A stretch of 64,000 bases of DNA from Rhodovulum sp. P5 (GTDB taxonomy: Bacteria; Pseudomonadota; Alphaproteobacteria; Rhodobacterales; Rhodobacteraceae): positions 2,005,501 through 2,069,500 of the forward strand of contig NZ_CP015039.1 of assembly GCF_002079305.1 (NCBI RefSeq). The letters run 5' to 3'. The position numbers were made by a program, and so were the translations under genes. Below the pieces are notes generated by a model. That model made no database searches. It saw nothing but the letters and a program-made list of their open reading frames with translations, and was not told the origin of the DNA. This document shows positions 16,567 through 24,809 of the stretch, piece by piece. The stretch's first letter is position 1; each line of letters begins with the position of its first letter.

Positions 16567-17508
16567 ATGGGCGACACCCGTCACTGCAAGGTTCTGATCA
16601 TCGGCTCCGGCCCGGCGGGCTATACCGCGGCGGTCTATGCCTCGCGCGCGATGCTGGACCCGGTGCTGATCCAGGGCCTGCAACCCGGCGGACAGTTGAC
16701 CATCACCACCGAGGTCGAGAACTGGCCCGGCGAGACCGAGATCCAGGGCCCCGACCTGATGCAGAAGATGGAGGCCCACGCCCGCGCCATGGGCGCCGAT
16801 ATCGTGTCCGATTACATCAGCAATCTGGACCTGTCCAAGCGCCCCTTTACCGCCACCGCCGACAGCGGCACGGTCTACACCTGCGATGCGCTGATCCTTG
16901 CCACGGGTGCTCAGGCGAAATGGCTGGGCCTGCCCACGGAAGAGAAATTCAAGGGCTTCGGCGTGTCGGCCTGTGCCACCTGCGACGGCTTCTTCTATCG
17001 CGGCCAGGAGGTCACGGTGATCGGCGGCGGCAACGCGGCCGTCGAAGAGGCCCTGTTTCTGACCAACTTCGCCTCGAAGGTCACGCTGGTGCACCGCCGG
17101 GACGAGTTGCGCGCCGAGAAGGTTCTGCAACACCGGCTGCTGAAGCACCCCAAGGTGGAGGTCGTCTGGGATCACGTGCTTGACGAGGTTCTGGGAACCG
17201 AGGACCCTCTGGGGGTGGAGGCCATCCGCGTGCGCCATGTCCACACCGGCGAGACGCGCGAAATCCCCTGCAAGGGGGTCTTCATCGCCATCGGCCATGC
17301 GCCGGCCTCGGAACTGGTGGTCGACCAGCTTGAGACGCATATGGGCGGATATGTGGTCACCCAGCCCGACAGCACCGCAACCTCCATCCCCGGTGTTTTC
17401 GCGGCCGGCGACCTGACCGACCATAAGTACCGGCAGGCGGTGACCTCCGCGGGCATGGGCTGCATGGCGGCGCTGGAAGCGGAACGGTTTCTGGCCGAGC
17501 AGGACTGA
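16567..17508 (+). CDS. trxB: Thioredoxin-disulfide reductase
   Basis: TrxB transfers electrons from NADPH via FAD to thioredoxin in the cytoplasm. The 313-residue protein has the FAD motif IGSGPAGYTAA (12-22), the redox centre CATC at 136-139, the NADPH motif IGGGNAAVEEA from about 152 and the C-terminal FAD contact VFAAGDLTD. Start ATG 16567 is preceded by GAGGAG. It is a single gene, divergent from the Lrp-type regulator, which may control it. Confidence 0.96.
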   Translation: MGDTRHCKVLIIGSGPAGYTAAVYASRAMLDPVLIQGLQPGGQLTITTEVENWPGETEIQGPDLMQKMEAHARAMGADIVSDYISNLDLSKRPFTATADSGTVYTCDALILATGAQAKWLGLPTEEKFKGFGVSACATCDGFFYRGQEVTVIGGGNAAVEEALFLTNFASKVTLVHRRDELRAEKVLQHRLLKHPKVEVVWDHVLDEVLGTEDPLGVEAIRVRHVHTGETREIPCKGVFIAIGHAPASELVVDQLETHMGGYVVTQPDSTATSIPGVFAAGDLTDHKYRQAVTSAGMGCMAALEAERFLAEQD

Positions 17509-17616
17509 CGGGCCCGGGCAGGATCCTGCGCGCCTGTTGCAGGCAAGCCCGAGTCTTTACCAGAATCCACAGCTATGGGTTGCGTCATGCTGCGGATGCA
17601 AGATATGGCGACCGCG

Positions 17617-17645
17617 CTGCGCACCGCGTTGTGTATTTTTATAAT
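17617..17645 (+). promoter_or_regulatory. Candidate promoter of sat-cysC
   Basis: Consensus -10 TATAAT (17640-17645) with a weak -35 CTGCGC (17617-17622), 17-nt spacer, 33 nt upstream of the sat-cysC start in an otherwise empty 169-base gap. Confidence 0.5.
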
Positions 17646-17677
17646 CCTATCCAGCAACCAGAGAATCAGGCGCCCCC

Positions 17678-19390
17678 ATGTCCCAGCCCTATCTTGCCCC
17701 CGTTCCCGAACTCTATGTTTCCTATGAAAGCGCGCAGAAACTGAAGGCCGATGCCGCCGAACTGCCCAGCTGGGACCTGTCCCCGCGCCAGATCTGCGAC
17801 CTGGAACTGCTGATGAATGGCGGGTTCAACCCGCTGAAGGGCTTCCTGAGCGAGGAAGACTACGACAGCGTGGTCGAAAAGATGCGGCTGGCCGACGGCA
17901 CGCTTTGGCCGATGCCGATCACGCTGGATGTGTCCGAAGAATTCGCGCAGTCGATCGAACCGGGCCAGGACATCGCGCTGCGCGACCAGGAGGGCGTGAT
18001 CCTCGCCATCCTCAGCGTCACCGACCGCTGGACGCCCAACAAGGCGCGCGAGGCCGAAAAGGTGTTCGGCGCCGACGATCTGGCCCATCCGGCCGTGAAC
18101 TACCTGCACCACACCGCCGGCAAGGTTTACCTTGGCGGTCCCGTCACCGGCATCCAGCAGCCGGTGCACTACGATTTCCGCGGCCGCCGCGACACGCCGA
18201 ATGAGCTGCGCGCCTATTTCCGCAAACTCGGCTGGCGCCGGATCGTGGCGTTCCAGACCCGCAACCCGCTGCACCGCGCGCACCAGGAACTGACCTTTCG
18301 TGCCGCGAAGGAAGCGCAGGCGAACCTGTTGATCCACCCGGTCGTCGGCATGACCAAACCGGGCGATGTCGACCACTTCACCCGCGTGCGCTGCTATGAG
18401 GCGGTGCTGGACAAGTACCCGCAGGCCACCACCACGATGAGCCTGCTGAATCTGGCGATGCGCATGGCCGGCCCGCGTGAGGCCGTCTGGCACGGGCTGA
18501 TCCGCAAAAACCACGGCTGCACCCATTTCATCGTCGGCCGCGACCATGCGGGCCCGGGCAAGAACTCCGCCGGTGAAGACTTCTACGGCCCCTATGACGC
18601 GCAGGAATTGTTCCGCGAGCACGAGGCGGAAATCGGCCTCGAAATGGTCGACTTCAAGCATATGGTCTATGTGCAGGAGCGCGCCCAGTACGAACCCGCC
18701 GACGAGATCGAGGATGGCGTGACCGTCCTCAATATCTCTGGCACCGAACTGCGCCGCCGTCTGGCCGAGGGGCTGGAAATCCCCGACTGGTTCTCCTTCC
18801 CCGAGGTTGTGAACGAACTCCGCAAGACCCGCCCGCCGCGGTCGCAGCAGGGCTTTACCGTGTTCTTCACCGGCCTGTCCGGTTCGGGCAAATCGACCAT
18901 CGCCAACGCGCTGATGGTCAAGCTGATGGAGATGGGCGGCCGCCCGGTGACGCTGCTGGATGGCGACGTGGTGCGCAAACACCTGTCGTCGGAACTCGGC
19001 TTCTCGAAAGAGCACCGCGACATCAACATCAAGCGGATCGGCTATGTCGCCTCCGAGATCACCAAGAACGGCGGTATCGCGATCTGCGCACCCATCGCGC
19101 CCTACACGGCCACCCGCCGCGCGGTACGCGAGATGATCGAGGCATACGGTGCCTTCTGCGAGGTGCATGTCGCAACCCCGCTGGAAGAGTGCGAAAAGCG
19201 CGACCGCAAGGGCCTCTACAAGCTGGCGCGCGAAGGCAAGATCAAGGAGTTCACGGGCATCTCCGACCCCTATGAGGCGCCCGAAAAGCCGGAACTCTGC
19301 GTCGACACCACCGGCGTCGACGTCGACAACTGCGCCCATCAGGTGCTGCTGAAACTGGAGCAGATGGGCCTGATCTCCGGCAGCTGGTAA
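17678..19390 (+). CDS. sat-cysC: Bifunctional sulfate adenylyltransferase / adenylylsulfate kinase
   Basis: A 570-residue fusion that activates sulfate to APS and then phosphorylates it to PAPS. The ATP-sulfurylase half carries QTRNPLHRAH at 193-202 and VGRDHAGPG; the APS-kinase half begins near residue 385 with the P-loop GLSGSGKS (399-406) and contains the ICAPIAPYT segment. Domain order is sulfurylase first. The arrangement differs from the CysDN heterodimer of enterics and feeds assimilatory sulfate reduction or sulfation. It is monocistronic with its own terminator. Confidence 0.95.
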   Translation: MSQPYLAPVPELYVSYESAQKLKADAAELPSWDLSPRQICDLELLMNGGFNPLKGFLSEEDYDSVVEKMRLADGTLWPMPITLDVSEEFAQSIEPGQDIALRDQEGVILAILSVTDRWTPNKAREAEKVFGADDLAHPAVNYLHHTAGKVYLGGPVTGIQQPVHYDFRGRRDTPNELRAYFRKLGWRRIVAFQTRNPLHRAHQELTFRAAKEAQANLLIHPVVGMTKPGDVDHFTRVRCYEAVLDKYPQATTTMSLLNLAMRMAGPREAVWHGLIRKNHGCTHFIVGRDHAGPGKNSAGEDFYGPYDAQELFREHEAEIGLEMVDFKHMVYVQERAQYEPADEIEDGVTVLNISGTELRRRLAEGLEIPDWFSFPEVVNELRKTRPPRSQQGFTVFFTGLSGSGKSTIANALMVKLMEMGGRPVTLLDGDVVRKHLSSELGFSKEHRDINIKRIGYVASEITKNGGIAICAPIAPYTATRRAVREMIEAYGAFCEVHVATPLEECEKRDRKGLYKLAREGKIKEFTGISDPYEAPEKPELCVDTTGVDVDNCAHQVLLKLEQMGLISGSW

Positions 19391-19413
19391 CCCCGGTTTC
19401 CAAGCGAACCTTG

Positions 19414-19448
19414 ACGGGCCACGCACAACGCGTGGCCCGTTTGCGTTG
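19414..19448 (+). terminator. Rho-independent terminator of sat-cysC
   Basis: An 11-bp perfect stem ACGGGCCACGC/GCGTGGCCCGT (19414-19424 with 19430-19440), 5-nt loop ACAAC, then a short T-rich tail, 23 nt after the stop. Confidence 0.85.
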
Positions 19449-19476
19449 CCATCCCAAATCGGAATGCGAGGCCCCC

Positions 19477-20055
19477 TCAGAAATCTCCGGTCGAGGCCTT
19501 GTCCAGAATGGCGAGTATGATGTCGCGGACGCGCTGGGCCTCTTCGCGCAGATCGTCGGGCAGCGGCCGGCCGCCATGAACCATCATGTCCATGTTGAGC
19601 GTGTAGAGCCAAAGCGCCCCCTCGCCATCCTCGACCAGCGTCACACGGCAGGGCAGATAGGCGGCGAAAGCCTCTGAATACTCGATCATCTTCGCCGCGG
19701 TCAGCGGGTTGCAGTAAAGATAGATCTTGAGCACCCGCCAGGGCTCTCCCCGCATCGCGGCGACCTCGTCGCCCAGGGGCAGCGTTCCGACAGCCTTGAT
19801 GTTCATGTCATTCGCGACGGACTCGATCGACAGTTCGACATCGTCGAAGGTCAGCCCATCGGCCACCTTGCGCTTCCAGATCGTCGCCTCGGCGATATCG
19901 CCGGTCTCCAGCAGGGTCTGGGCCATGTCCCAGTAGATCGCCCCCGCCTTGCCATCGAGGCTGCGCATCGACGGCCCGAACATGACGGCGACAGCGACAA
20001 GCGCGATCACCGAGACGGCCCCGACAATCGCCAATAGGGTCTTGATAAATGACAC
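19477..20055 (-). CDS. DUF302 family protein with an N-terminal membrane anchor
   Basis: A 192-residue protein: one hydrophobic segment (about residues 5-27, IKTLLAIVGAVSVIALVAVAVMFG) anchors or exports it, followed by a linker and a DUF302 domain recognised by KAVGTLPLGDEVAAMRG, the LKIYLYCNPLTAAKMIE strand and the PCRVTLVED motif. The domain is small and of unknown function, often envelope-associated. It is convergent with sat-cysC, separated by that gene's terminator. Confidence 0.8.
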   Translation of the reverse strand: MSFIKTLLAIVGAVSVIALVAVAVMFGPSMRSLDGKAGAIYWDMAQTLLETGDIAEATIWKRKVADGLTFDDVELSIESVANDMNIKAVGTLPLGDEVAAMRGEPWRVLKIYLYCNPLTAAKMIEYSEAFAAYLPCRVTLVEDGEGALWLYTLNMDMMVHGGRPLPDDLREEAQRVRDIILAILDKASTGDF

Positions 20056-20180
20056 GGCAGCGCCCTCCCTTGCGTTCCGGTCTGATGTCCGGAAATCTTA
20101 ACGTCGGAGGGGCGATCCGGGCAACGATTCCGTCCCAGTCGGCGGCGGTTGCCCGGGTCAGGGTCGCAAACAGCGGTTTT

Positions 20181-20408
20181 TCAGTGAACATTCACCGGCG
20201 CAAGGTCGTTCTGGCGTGCCAGAACGAAGGCAAGACGGCGGTCGCTGACAAGGGCCAGCCGTTCGCCGCGCGCATCATGCAGGGCATAGACCTCATCCAG
20301 ACCCTTGGCCTGCCCGCGCACGTCCTCGGGCAGATCTGCCACCTTTACCGGCCTGACATAGACGATCCGGTCGCCGCTTTCGGGCAGATTGTCGTATTTC
20401 GTATCCAT
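20181..20408 (-). CDS. DUF1150 family small protein
   Basis: A 75-residue protein of a family almost confined to alphaproteobacteria and commonly encoded next to small heat-shock genes. The core VYALHDARGERLALVSDRRLAFVLARQNDL is recognisable. It starts 19 nt after hsp20 and shares its heat-shock promoter. I take ATG 20406-20408; an upstream extension runs back into hsp20. Its function is unknown; a role in the heat-shock response is inferred from position. Confidence 0.85.
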   Translation of the reverse strand: MDTKYDNLPESGDRIVYVRPVKVADLPEDVRGQAKGLDEVYALHDARGERLALVSDRRLAFVLARQNDLAPVNVH

Positions 20409-20427
20409 GCAACGGCTCCCTTCTATC

Positions 20428-20841
20428 TCATGCTTTCCTAATCTGGATCGTTTGCAGCACGCTTTCCGGCACCGCACGCTTCAGATCGACATGCAGCAGA
20501 CCATTTTCCATCGTGGCGCCCGACACTTCCACACCGTCGGCCAGCACGAAACTGCGGTGGAACTGCCGTGCCGCGATCCCGCGATGCAGGAACACACGGT
20601 CTTCGCCCTCGTCGGCCTGCCGTCCGCGGATCACAAGCTGGTTGTGCTCCACCGTGATCGAAAGATCGTCCTCGCGGAACCCGGCAACGGCCAGCGTGAT
20701 CCGATAGCTCGTGTCCGATGTCTGCTCGATATTGAACGGGGGGTAGCCTTCGTTGCCGGACTTCGCCGTCCGCTCCACAAGGCGTTCGAGTTGCTCGAAT
20801 CCCAGCAGATAGGGATGCGAACCAAGGGTCAGTTTCGTCAT
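20428..20841 (-). CDS. Small heat-shock protein, Hsp20/IbpA family
   Basis: A 137-residue ATP-independent chaperone that holds unfolding proteins. The alpha-crystallin domain spans about residues 35-125: YRITLAVAGFREDDLSITVE, NQLVIRGRQ, the FLHRGIAARQFHRSFVLADGV loop and NGLLHVDLKR. Its N-terminus (MTKLTLGSHPYLLGFEQLERLVERTAK) is typical of the alphaproteobacterial IbpA type. A sigma-32 type promoter lies about 70 nt upstream, and the DUF1150 gene follows in the same unit. Confidence 0.95.
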   Translation of the reverse strand: MTKLTLGSHPYLLGFEQLERLVERTAKSGNEGYPPFNIEQTSDTSYRITLAVAGFREDDLSITVEHNQLVIRGRQADEGEDRVFLHRGIAARQFHRSFVLADGVEVSGATMENGLLHVDLKRAVPESVLQTIQIRKA

Positions 20842-20907
20842 ATGTGCAAGTCCTTGAACAAGCGACCTGAAAGAGTTCTCACCCCGCTTCTGCGGCGGCT
20901 TGCGACA

Positions 20908-20937
20908 AATATGGGCATACGTTTACCCCCTCGCAAG
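20908..20937 (-). promoter_or_regulatory. RpoH (sigma-32) type heat-shock promoter of hsp20
   Basis: On the minus strand -35 CTTGCGA (20937-20931), a 14-nt spacer and -10 GCCCATAT (20916-20909) match the heat-shock consensus CTTGAAA-N11-16-CCCCATNT closely. The start would fall near 20900, leaving about 60 nt of leader before hsp20. Confidence 0.7.
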
Positions 20938-21013
20938 ACCGGCTTCCCGGATGGCCCCAAAAAGGCTATGTTAACAGCCTACCATTAGACGGCGACTCAC
21001 CCGTTGGAGACCC

Positions 21014-21232
21014 ATGAACATTGCAAACACAATGAATTCCGAAGAGGTTCTGCGCGTGAAGCTGGAAGTTCTGCGGCGCGAACACCGCGATCTCGACGAT
21101 GCGATCCGCGCGCTTCAGGAACGCGGCACCGGGGATTCCTTCACCCTGATGCGGCTGAAGAAACAGAAGCTTGCGCTCAAGGACCAGATCGCCCTGATTG
21201 AGGACGAGTTGACCCCCGACATCATTGCGTAG
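21014..21232 (+). CDS. DUF465 (YdcH family) small protein
   Basis: A 72-residue, entirely helical, charged protein with the DUF465 pattern: LRREHRDLDDAIRALQERG, then LMRLKKQKLALKDQIALIEDEL. Two helices probably pack as a hairpin. The start is ATG 21014 or the internal ATG 21032; I keep the first. It is divergent from hsp20, and the purE promoter overlaps its 3' end. Function unknown. Confidence 0.85.
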   Translation: MNIANTMNSEEVLRVKLEVLRREHRDLDDAIRALQERGTGDSFTLMRLKKQKLALKDQIALIEDELTPDIIA

Positions 21233-21252
21233 GCGCCCTGCCCGGCTATAGT
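21225..21252 (+). promoter_or_regulatory. Candidate promoter of the purE-purK operon
   Basis: TTGCGT (21225-21230), 16-nt spacer, TATAGT (21247-21252), 27 nt upstream of purE and overlapping the DUF465 stop codon. Confidence 0.5.
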
Positions 21253-21279
21253 GGCCGCTCATTGATCTGAGGGGACCAC

Positions 21280-21767
21280 ATGGCGGATATTCGCGTCGGG
21301 ATCATCATGGGCAGCCAGTCGGACTGGCCCACCATGAAAGAGGCCGCGGACATTCTGGATGCGCTGGACGTACCGTATGAATCCCGCATCGTATCGGCCC
21401 ACCGAACGCCGGACCGCCTGTGGGAGTATGGCCGCACCGCGGTGGAGCGGGGGCTTCAGGCGATCATCGCCGGGGCCGGGGGGCGGCGCATCTGCCGGGC
21501 ATGATGGCGTCCAAGACACGGGTGCCGGTCATCGGGGTTCCGGTGCAGACGCGCGCGCTGTCCGGCGTGGACAGTCTTTATTCCATCGTGCAGATGCCCC
21601 GCGGGTTTCCCGTGGCCACCATGGCGATCGGCGCCGCAGGGGCAACCAATGCGGGCCTGATGGCCGCGGGCATCCTTGCCCTGAACGACCCGGCCCTTGC
21701 CGACCGGCTTGACCGCTGGCGCCGCGACCTGTCGGCCTCGATCCCCGAGGAGCCGGTCGATGACTGA
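21280..21767 (+). pseudogene. purE: N5-carboxyaminoimidazole ribonucleotide mutase, frameshifted (probable sequence error)
   Basis: PurE converts N5-CAIR to CAIR in purine synthesis. Frame 1 gives the N-terminus with the MGSQSDW active-site loop and SAHRTPDR; it then runs out of frame at the glycine-rich loop AGAGG. The next frame continues with [22 protein letters not shown] and the rest to 21767. One base is missing in the run of six G at 21478-21483; seven would restore a 162-residue protein of normal length. Both halves are fully conserved, and purK follows with an 8-nt overlap, so the gene is probably intact in the organism. Confidence 0.9.
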
Positions 21768-22836
21768 CCGGTTGGCCCCCGGCGCGCGGATCGGCATTCT
21801 CGGCGGCGGCCAGTTGGGGCGCATGCTGTCGGTGGCGGCCTCCCGTCTCGGCTTTGCCTGCCACATCTTCGAACCGGGTGCGGAACCGCCCGCCGGCCAT
21901 GTCGCACACAAGGTCACGACCGCCCCCTACGACGACATCGCCGCCCTGACCGCCTTTGCCGAGGACGTCGATGTCGTCACCTATGAGTTCGAGAACATCC
22001 CCACCTCGGCCCTCGACGCGATCGAGGCCGTGGTGCCAATCCACCCCGGGCGGCAGGCCCTGGCCGTCAGCCAGGACCGGCTGACCGAAAAGACCTTTCT
22101 GACCGACCTGGGGCTGAAGACGGCCCCCTTTGCCGCGGTCGACAACGCCGACGATCTGGCCCGCGCCCTGCAGACCATCGGAACGCCCGCGATCCTGAAG
22201 ACACGCCGGCTGGGCTATGACGGCAAGGGGCAGGCCCGCGTCGCCATACCCGACCATGCGCAATCGGCGCTTGACGCGATGAACGGGGCACCGGCCATTC
22301 TGGAAGGCTTTGTCGATTTCGCATGCGAGATCTCGGTGATCGCCGCCCGCAGCCTGACCGGAGAGGTCGCCTGTTTCGATCCCGGTGTGAACACCCACCG
22401 CGACGGCATCTTGCGCACCACCCATGTGCCGGCACCGCTATCGGGTGCCCAACGCACCGACGCCGTTCTTCTGGCTGGCCGCATCCTGAATGCCCTCGAC
22501 TATGTCGGCGTGATGGGGGTGGAGTTGTTCGTCACCAGCGGCGGCCTCCTGGTCAACGAGATCGCGCCGCGGGTCCACAATTCGGGCCACTGGACGCAGG
22601 ACGGCTGTGTCATCGACCAGTTCGAACAGCATATCCGGGCCATCGCCGGCTGGCCGCTGGGCGACGGCACCCGCCATTCCGACATCGAGATGGAAAACCT
22701 GATCGGCGATGACATGGACAAGGTGGCCCGCCTTGCCTCCCAACCCGATGTCGCCCTGCATCTTTATGGCAAGGCGGAAACGCGCGCCGGGCGCAAGATG
22801 GGCCATGCCAACCGCCGCCTTGGCCCGGCGGCGTGA
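21760..22836 (+). CDS. purK: 5-(carboxyamino)imidazole ribonucleotide synthase
   Basis: PurK uses ATP and bicarbonate to carboxylate AIR to N5-CAIR for PurE. The 358-residue ATP-grasp protein begins [16 protein letters not shown], has the ATP-binding segment [13 protein letters not shown] and the metal-binding [14 protein letters not shown]. The ATG at 21760-21762 overlaps the purE stop by 8 nt; the frame continues upstream through purE and is not used. It is followed by a nudix gene with a 4-nt overlap. Confidence 0.95.
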   Translation: MTDRLAPGARIGILGGGQLGRMLSVAASRLGFACHIFEPGAEPPAGHVAHKVTTAPYDDIAALTAFAEDVDVVTYEFENIPTSALDAIEAVVPIHPGRQALAVSQDRLTEKTFLTDLGLKTAPFAAVDNADDLARALQTIGTPAILKTRRLGYDGKGQARVAIPDHAQSALDAMNGAPAILEGFVDFACEISVIAARSLTGEVACFDPGVNTHRDGILRTTHVPAPLSGAQRTDAVLLAGRILNALDYVGVMGVELFVTSGGLLVNEIAPRVHNSGHWTQDGCVIDQFEQHIRAIAGWPLGDGTRHSDIEMENLIGDDMDKVARLASQPDVALHLYGKAETRAGRKMGHANRRLGPAA

Positions 22837-23288
22837 TCCCGACGCAGGGCAAAGGCCCGCGCCTTGCCGTGCGGGCGGTCATCTTGCACGAAGACCGGTT
22901 GCTTCTGGTCAATGCCTGGCCCGACGGGGTCAGCGACCTGTGGGGCGCACCGGGGGGCGGGGTCGAAACCGGAAGTTCCTTGCCCGACAACCTGCGCCGC
23001 GAGGTGCATGAGGAAACCGGGCTGCGGATCGATGTGGGCGCCCCTTGCCTTGTGAACGAATTTCACGACCCCGACCATGGCTACCATCAGGTCGATATCT
23101 TCTTCCGGGCCCGTATCGTTGATGGATCGCTGTCACCGGACTGGGCAGACCCCGCCGGTGTCGTAACGCAGCGGCGCTTCTTTGCGCAGTCCGACCTTGC
23201 GGGAATTCGGTTCAAGCCCGACAGCCTGCCAAGGGCCGCTTGGGGGCGGGGGCTGCTTTACGATCCGCTGGAACGCATCGTCCGATAG
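22833..23288 (+). CDS. NUDIX hydrolase
   Basis: A 151-residue hydrolase of nucleoside diphosphate-linked compounds. The nudix box lies at about residues 42-64, ending REVHEETGL with the metal-binding glutamates present; the earlier Glu of the consensus is Ser48, a small deviation. It starts with GTG whose last bases form the purK TGA (GTGA overlap), so it is the third gene of the pur operon. Its substrate is unknown; a housecleaning role is inferred. Confidence 0.88.
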   Translation: MIPTQGKGPRLAVRAVILHEDRLLLVNAWPDGVSDLWGAPGGGVETGSSLPDNLRREVHEETGLRIDVGAPCLVNEFHDPDHGYHQVDIFFRARIVDGSLSPDWADPAGVVTQRRFFAQSDLAGIRFKPDSLPRAAWGRGLLYDPLERIVR

Positions 23289-23303
23289 GGCTTGGATCAG
23301 CCG

Positions 23304-23774
23304 CTACACGCCGAAGGCGCTCGCATAGACCAGATGCTGTTCCGGCGGAGGGCCGGACGTGTCGGGTTCCCGCAGGGCCGTATGGTCCAGCGGAAAGGGC
23401 GACACAAGGTTCTGCGCGCGCGCGACCGAGAACCCGAAGCGCGCATAGTAGCCCGGATCGCCCAGAACAACGACGGGGCCATCGGCGACCCCAAGCGCGG
23501 CATGGATCAATCGCCCCCCCAGGCCCAGACCTTGCGATCCCGGTGCAACGGCCACGGGCGCCAGTGCCAGCCATCCCGCCGGGGCCTTCATGTGGACCAG
23601 CGCGAGATAGGCCCGGATCTCCTCCTTGTCATTGGCGATGACAAGTTCCCGCGCCATGGCCTTTTCCGATCGGAGGGCTTCTACCAGCCGCGCTTCGTCG
23701 GGCTGCCTGAAGGCCTCTTCCAAGAGGGAGGAGATGGCACGGTAGTCGGTTGCTGTCGCGGGTCGAATCGTCAT
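23304..23774 (-). CDS. GNAT family N-acetyltransferase
   Basis: A 156-residue acyltransferase of the YhbS-like type. The acetyl-CoA binding motif is readable as LAPVAVAPGSQGLGLGGRLI (about 71-90), followed by VVVLGDPGYYARFGF, characteristic of this subgroup. The ATG at 23772-23774 is clear. It is convergent with the nudix gene. Acceptor substrate unknown. Confidence 0.9.
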   Translation of the reverse strand: MTIRPATATDYRAISSLLEEAFRQPDEARLVEALRSEKAMARELVIANDKEEIRAYLALVHMKAPAGWLALAPVAVAPGSQGLGLGGRLIHAALGVADGPVVVLGDPGYYARFGFSVARAQNLVSPFPLDHTALREPDTSGPPPEQHLVYASAFGV

Positions 23775-24021
23775 GTTTGCAACGTATCAATCCCGGGCGC
23801 CGGCCAACAGACCGAGCGCGTCCGATGGCACCGCAACGGGCCGTCTTGTGTCAGATCGTCGCCCTGCCGCAATGCCGGAAATTTGGGCAAAAATCGGGCA
23901 CTGGTCGCCACAGCTTTGCCAAGAAGCTTCCTCGAATCGATCCGATATGTTAATAATTCCCTGACGTTGATCGAATTCACTAAGCTTGAAGTGTCCAAGC
24001 GTTTTGCTTGAGGGGAATGGC

Positions 24022-24792
24022 ATGAAACATTTTTCGGATCCGGTTGCTGCCGGAGTCGTCCATGGGTTCGAAGGGGTAGAACCAGCGACGGAATACGGGA
24101 CAGACAGAGAGAGGACATCATTCGGACATTGGGTAGAGCGCGGCTTCGCCGCCATTGTGGTTCTGATGCTGCTGCCGCTTATGTCCTCCATCGCTCTTGT
24201 GAGCATCCTCGGCGGTCAAAAGCCGATTTTCTTCCAAAAACGCGTCGGCCAGTATGGTCGTGACTTCTGCATCTTCAAGTTTCGGACCATTCCCGACGGC
24301 GGATGGCAGTTGGCCGAGCTCAAAGCCACCCATTCCCGCGTTGCCCGTATCCGCCTCGGCCTGTTTGGCAAAATCTCCGCAATTCTGCGTGCCACCGGTC
24401 TGGATGAATTGCCCCAGTTCGTGAACATCATGCGAGGCGATATGCGCCTGATTGGCCCTCGACCGCTGATGCGCGAAGATTTCATGGCCCTTCCCGAGGC
24501 GCGCGCCGCGCGCTGTGCGGTTCCGCCGGGGATCACCGGCCTCGCGCAGGTGAATGGCGGTCAGGATCTTGACCCCGCCTCGAAGCTGGCCCTCGATATC
24601 TACTTCATTGACCATGCATCCTTCGCCATGACGGCAGAAATCGTTGCGCGCACATTCTGCCGCCTGACTGGCATCACGATCGCGATCTCGTCCACCAATC
24701 AGTGTGATCTGGCCAAGGCGATGCAGAATCTGTCGTCCAAGGCGCCGCGCCGGGAGATCAACCAGCGTCAGGAAATCGCGTCGGCCGCCTGA
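24022..24792 (+). CDS. Membrane sugar transferase initiating exopolysaccharide synthesis (ExoY-like)
   Basis: A 256-residue polyprenyl-phosphate sugar-1-phosphate transferase that loads the first sugar of a repeating unit onto undecaprenyl phosphate. One transmembrane segment (about 41-63) is followed by the cytoplasmic catalytic domain with KFRT (86-89), DELPQFVNIMRGDMRLIGPRP (128-148) and GITGLAQVNG. The start ATG 24022 has AGGGGA upstream. It lacks the extra N-terminal helices of WbaP-type enzymes. A DUF3473 deacetylase gene converges with it, pointing to an envelope-polysaccharide locus; the specific sugar is unknown. Confidence 0.92.
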   Translation: MKHFSDPVAAGVVHGFEGVEPATEYGTDRERTSFGHWVERGFAAIVVLMLLPLMSSIALVSILGGQKPIFFQKRVGQYGRDFCIFKFRTIPDGGWQLAELKATHSRVARIRLGLFGKISAILRATGLDELPQFVNIMRGDMRLIGPRPLMREDFMALPEARAARCAVPPGITGLAQVNGGQDLDPASKLALDIYFIDHASFAMTAEIVARTFCRLTGITIAISSTNQCDLAKAMQNLSSKAPRREINQRQEIASAA

Positions 24793-24809
24793 TCGGCGCC
24801 CGGCCCGTT

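Noticed and set aside
17666..19612. 648-codon frame opposite sat-cysC
   Set aside because: Antisense shadow produced by high-GC codon bias; no recognisable domain, and sat-cysC is certain.
21478..21483. Programmed ribosomal frameshift in purE
   Set aside because: No slippery heptamer or stimulatory structure typical of such sites; three other genes show the same one-base homopolymer loss, so an error is more likely.
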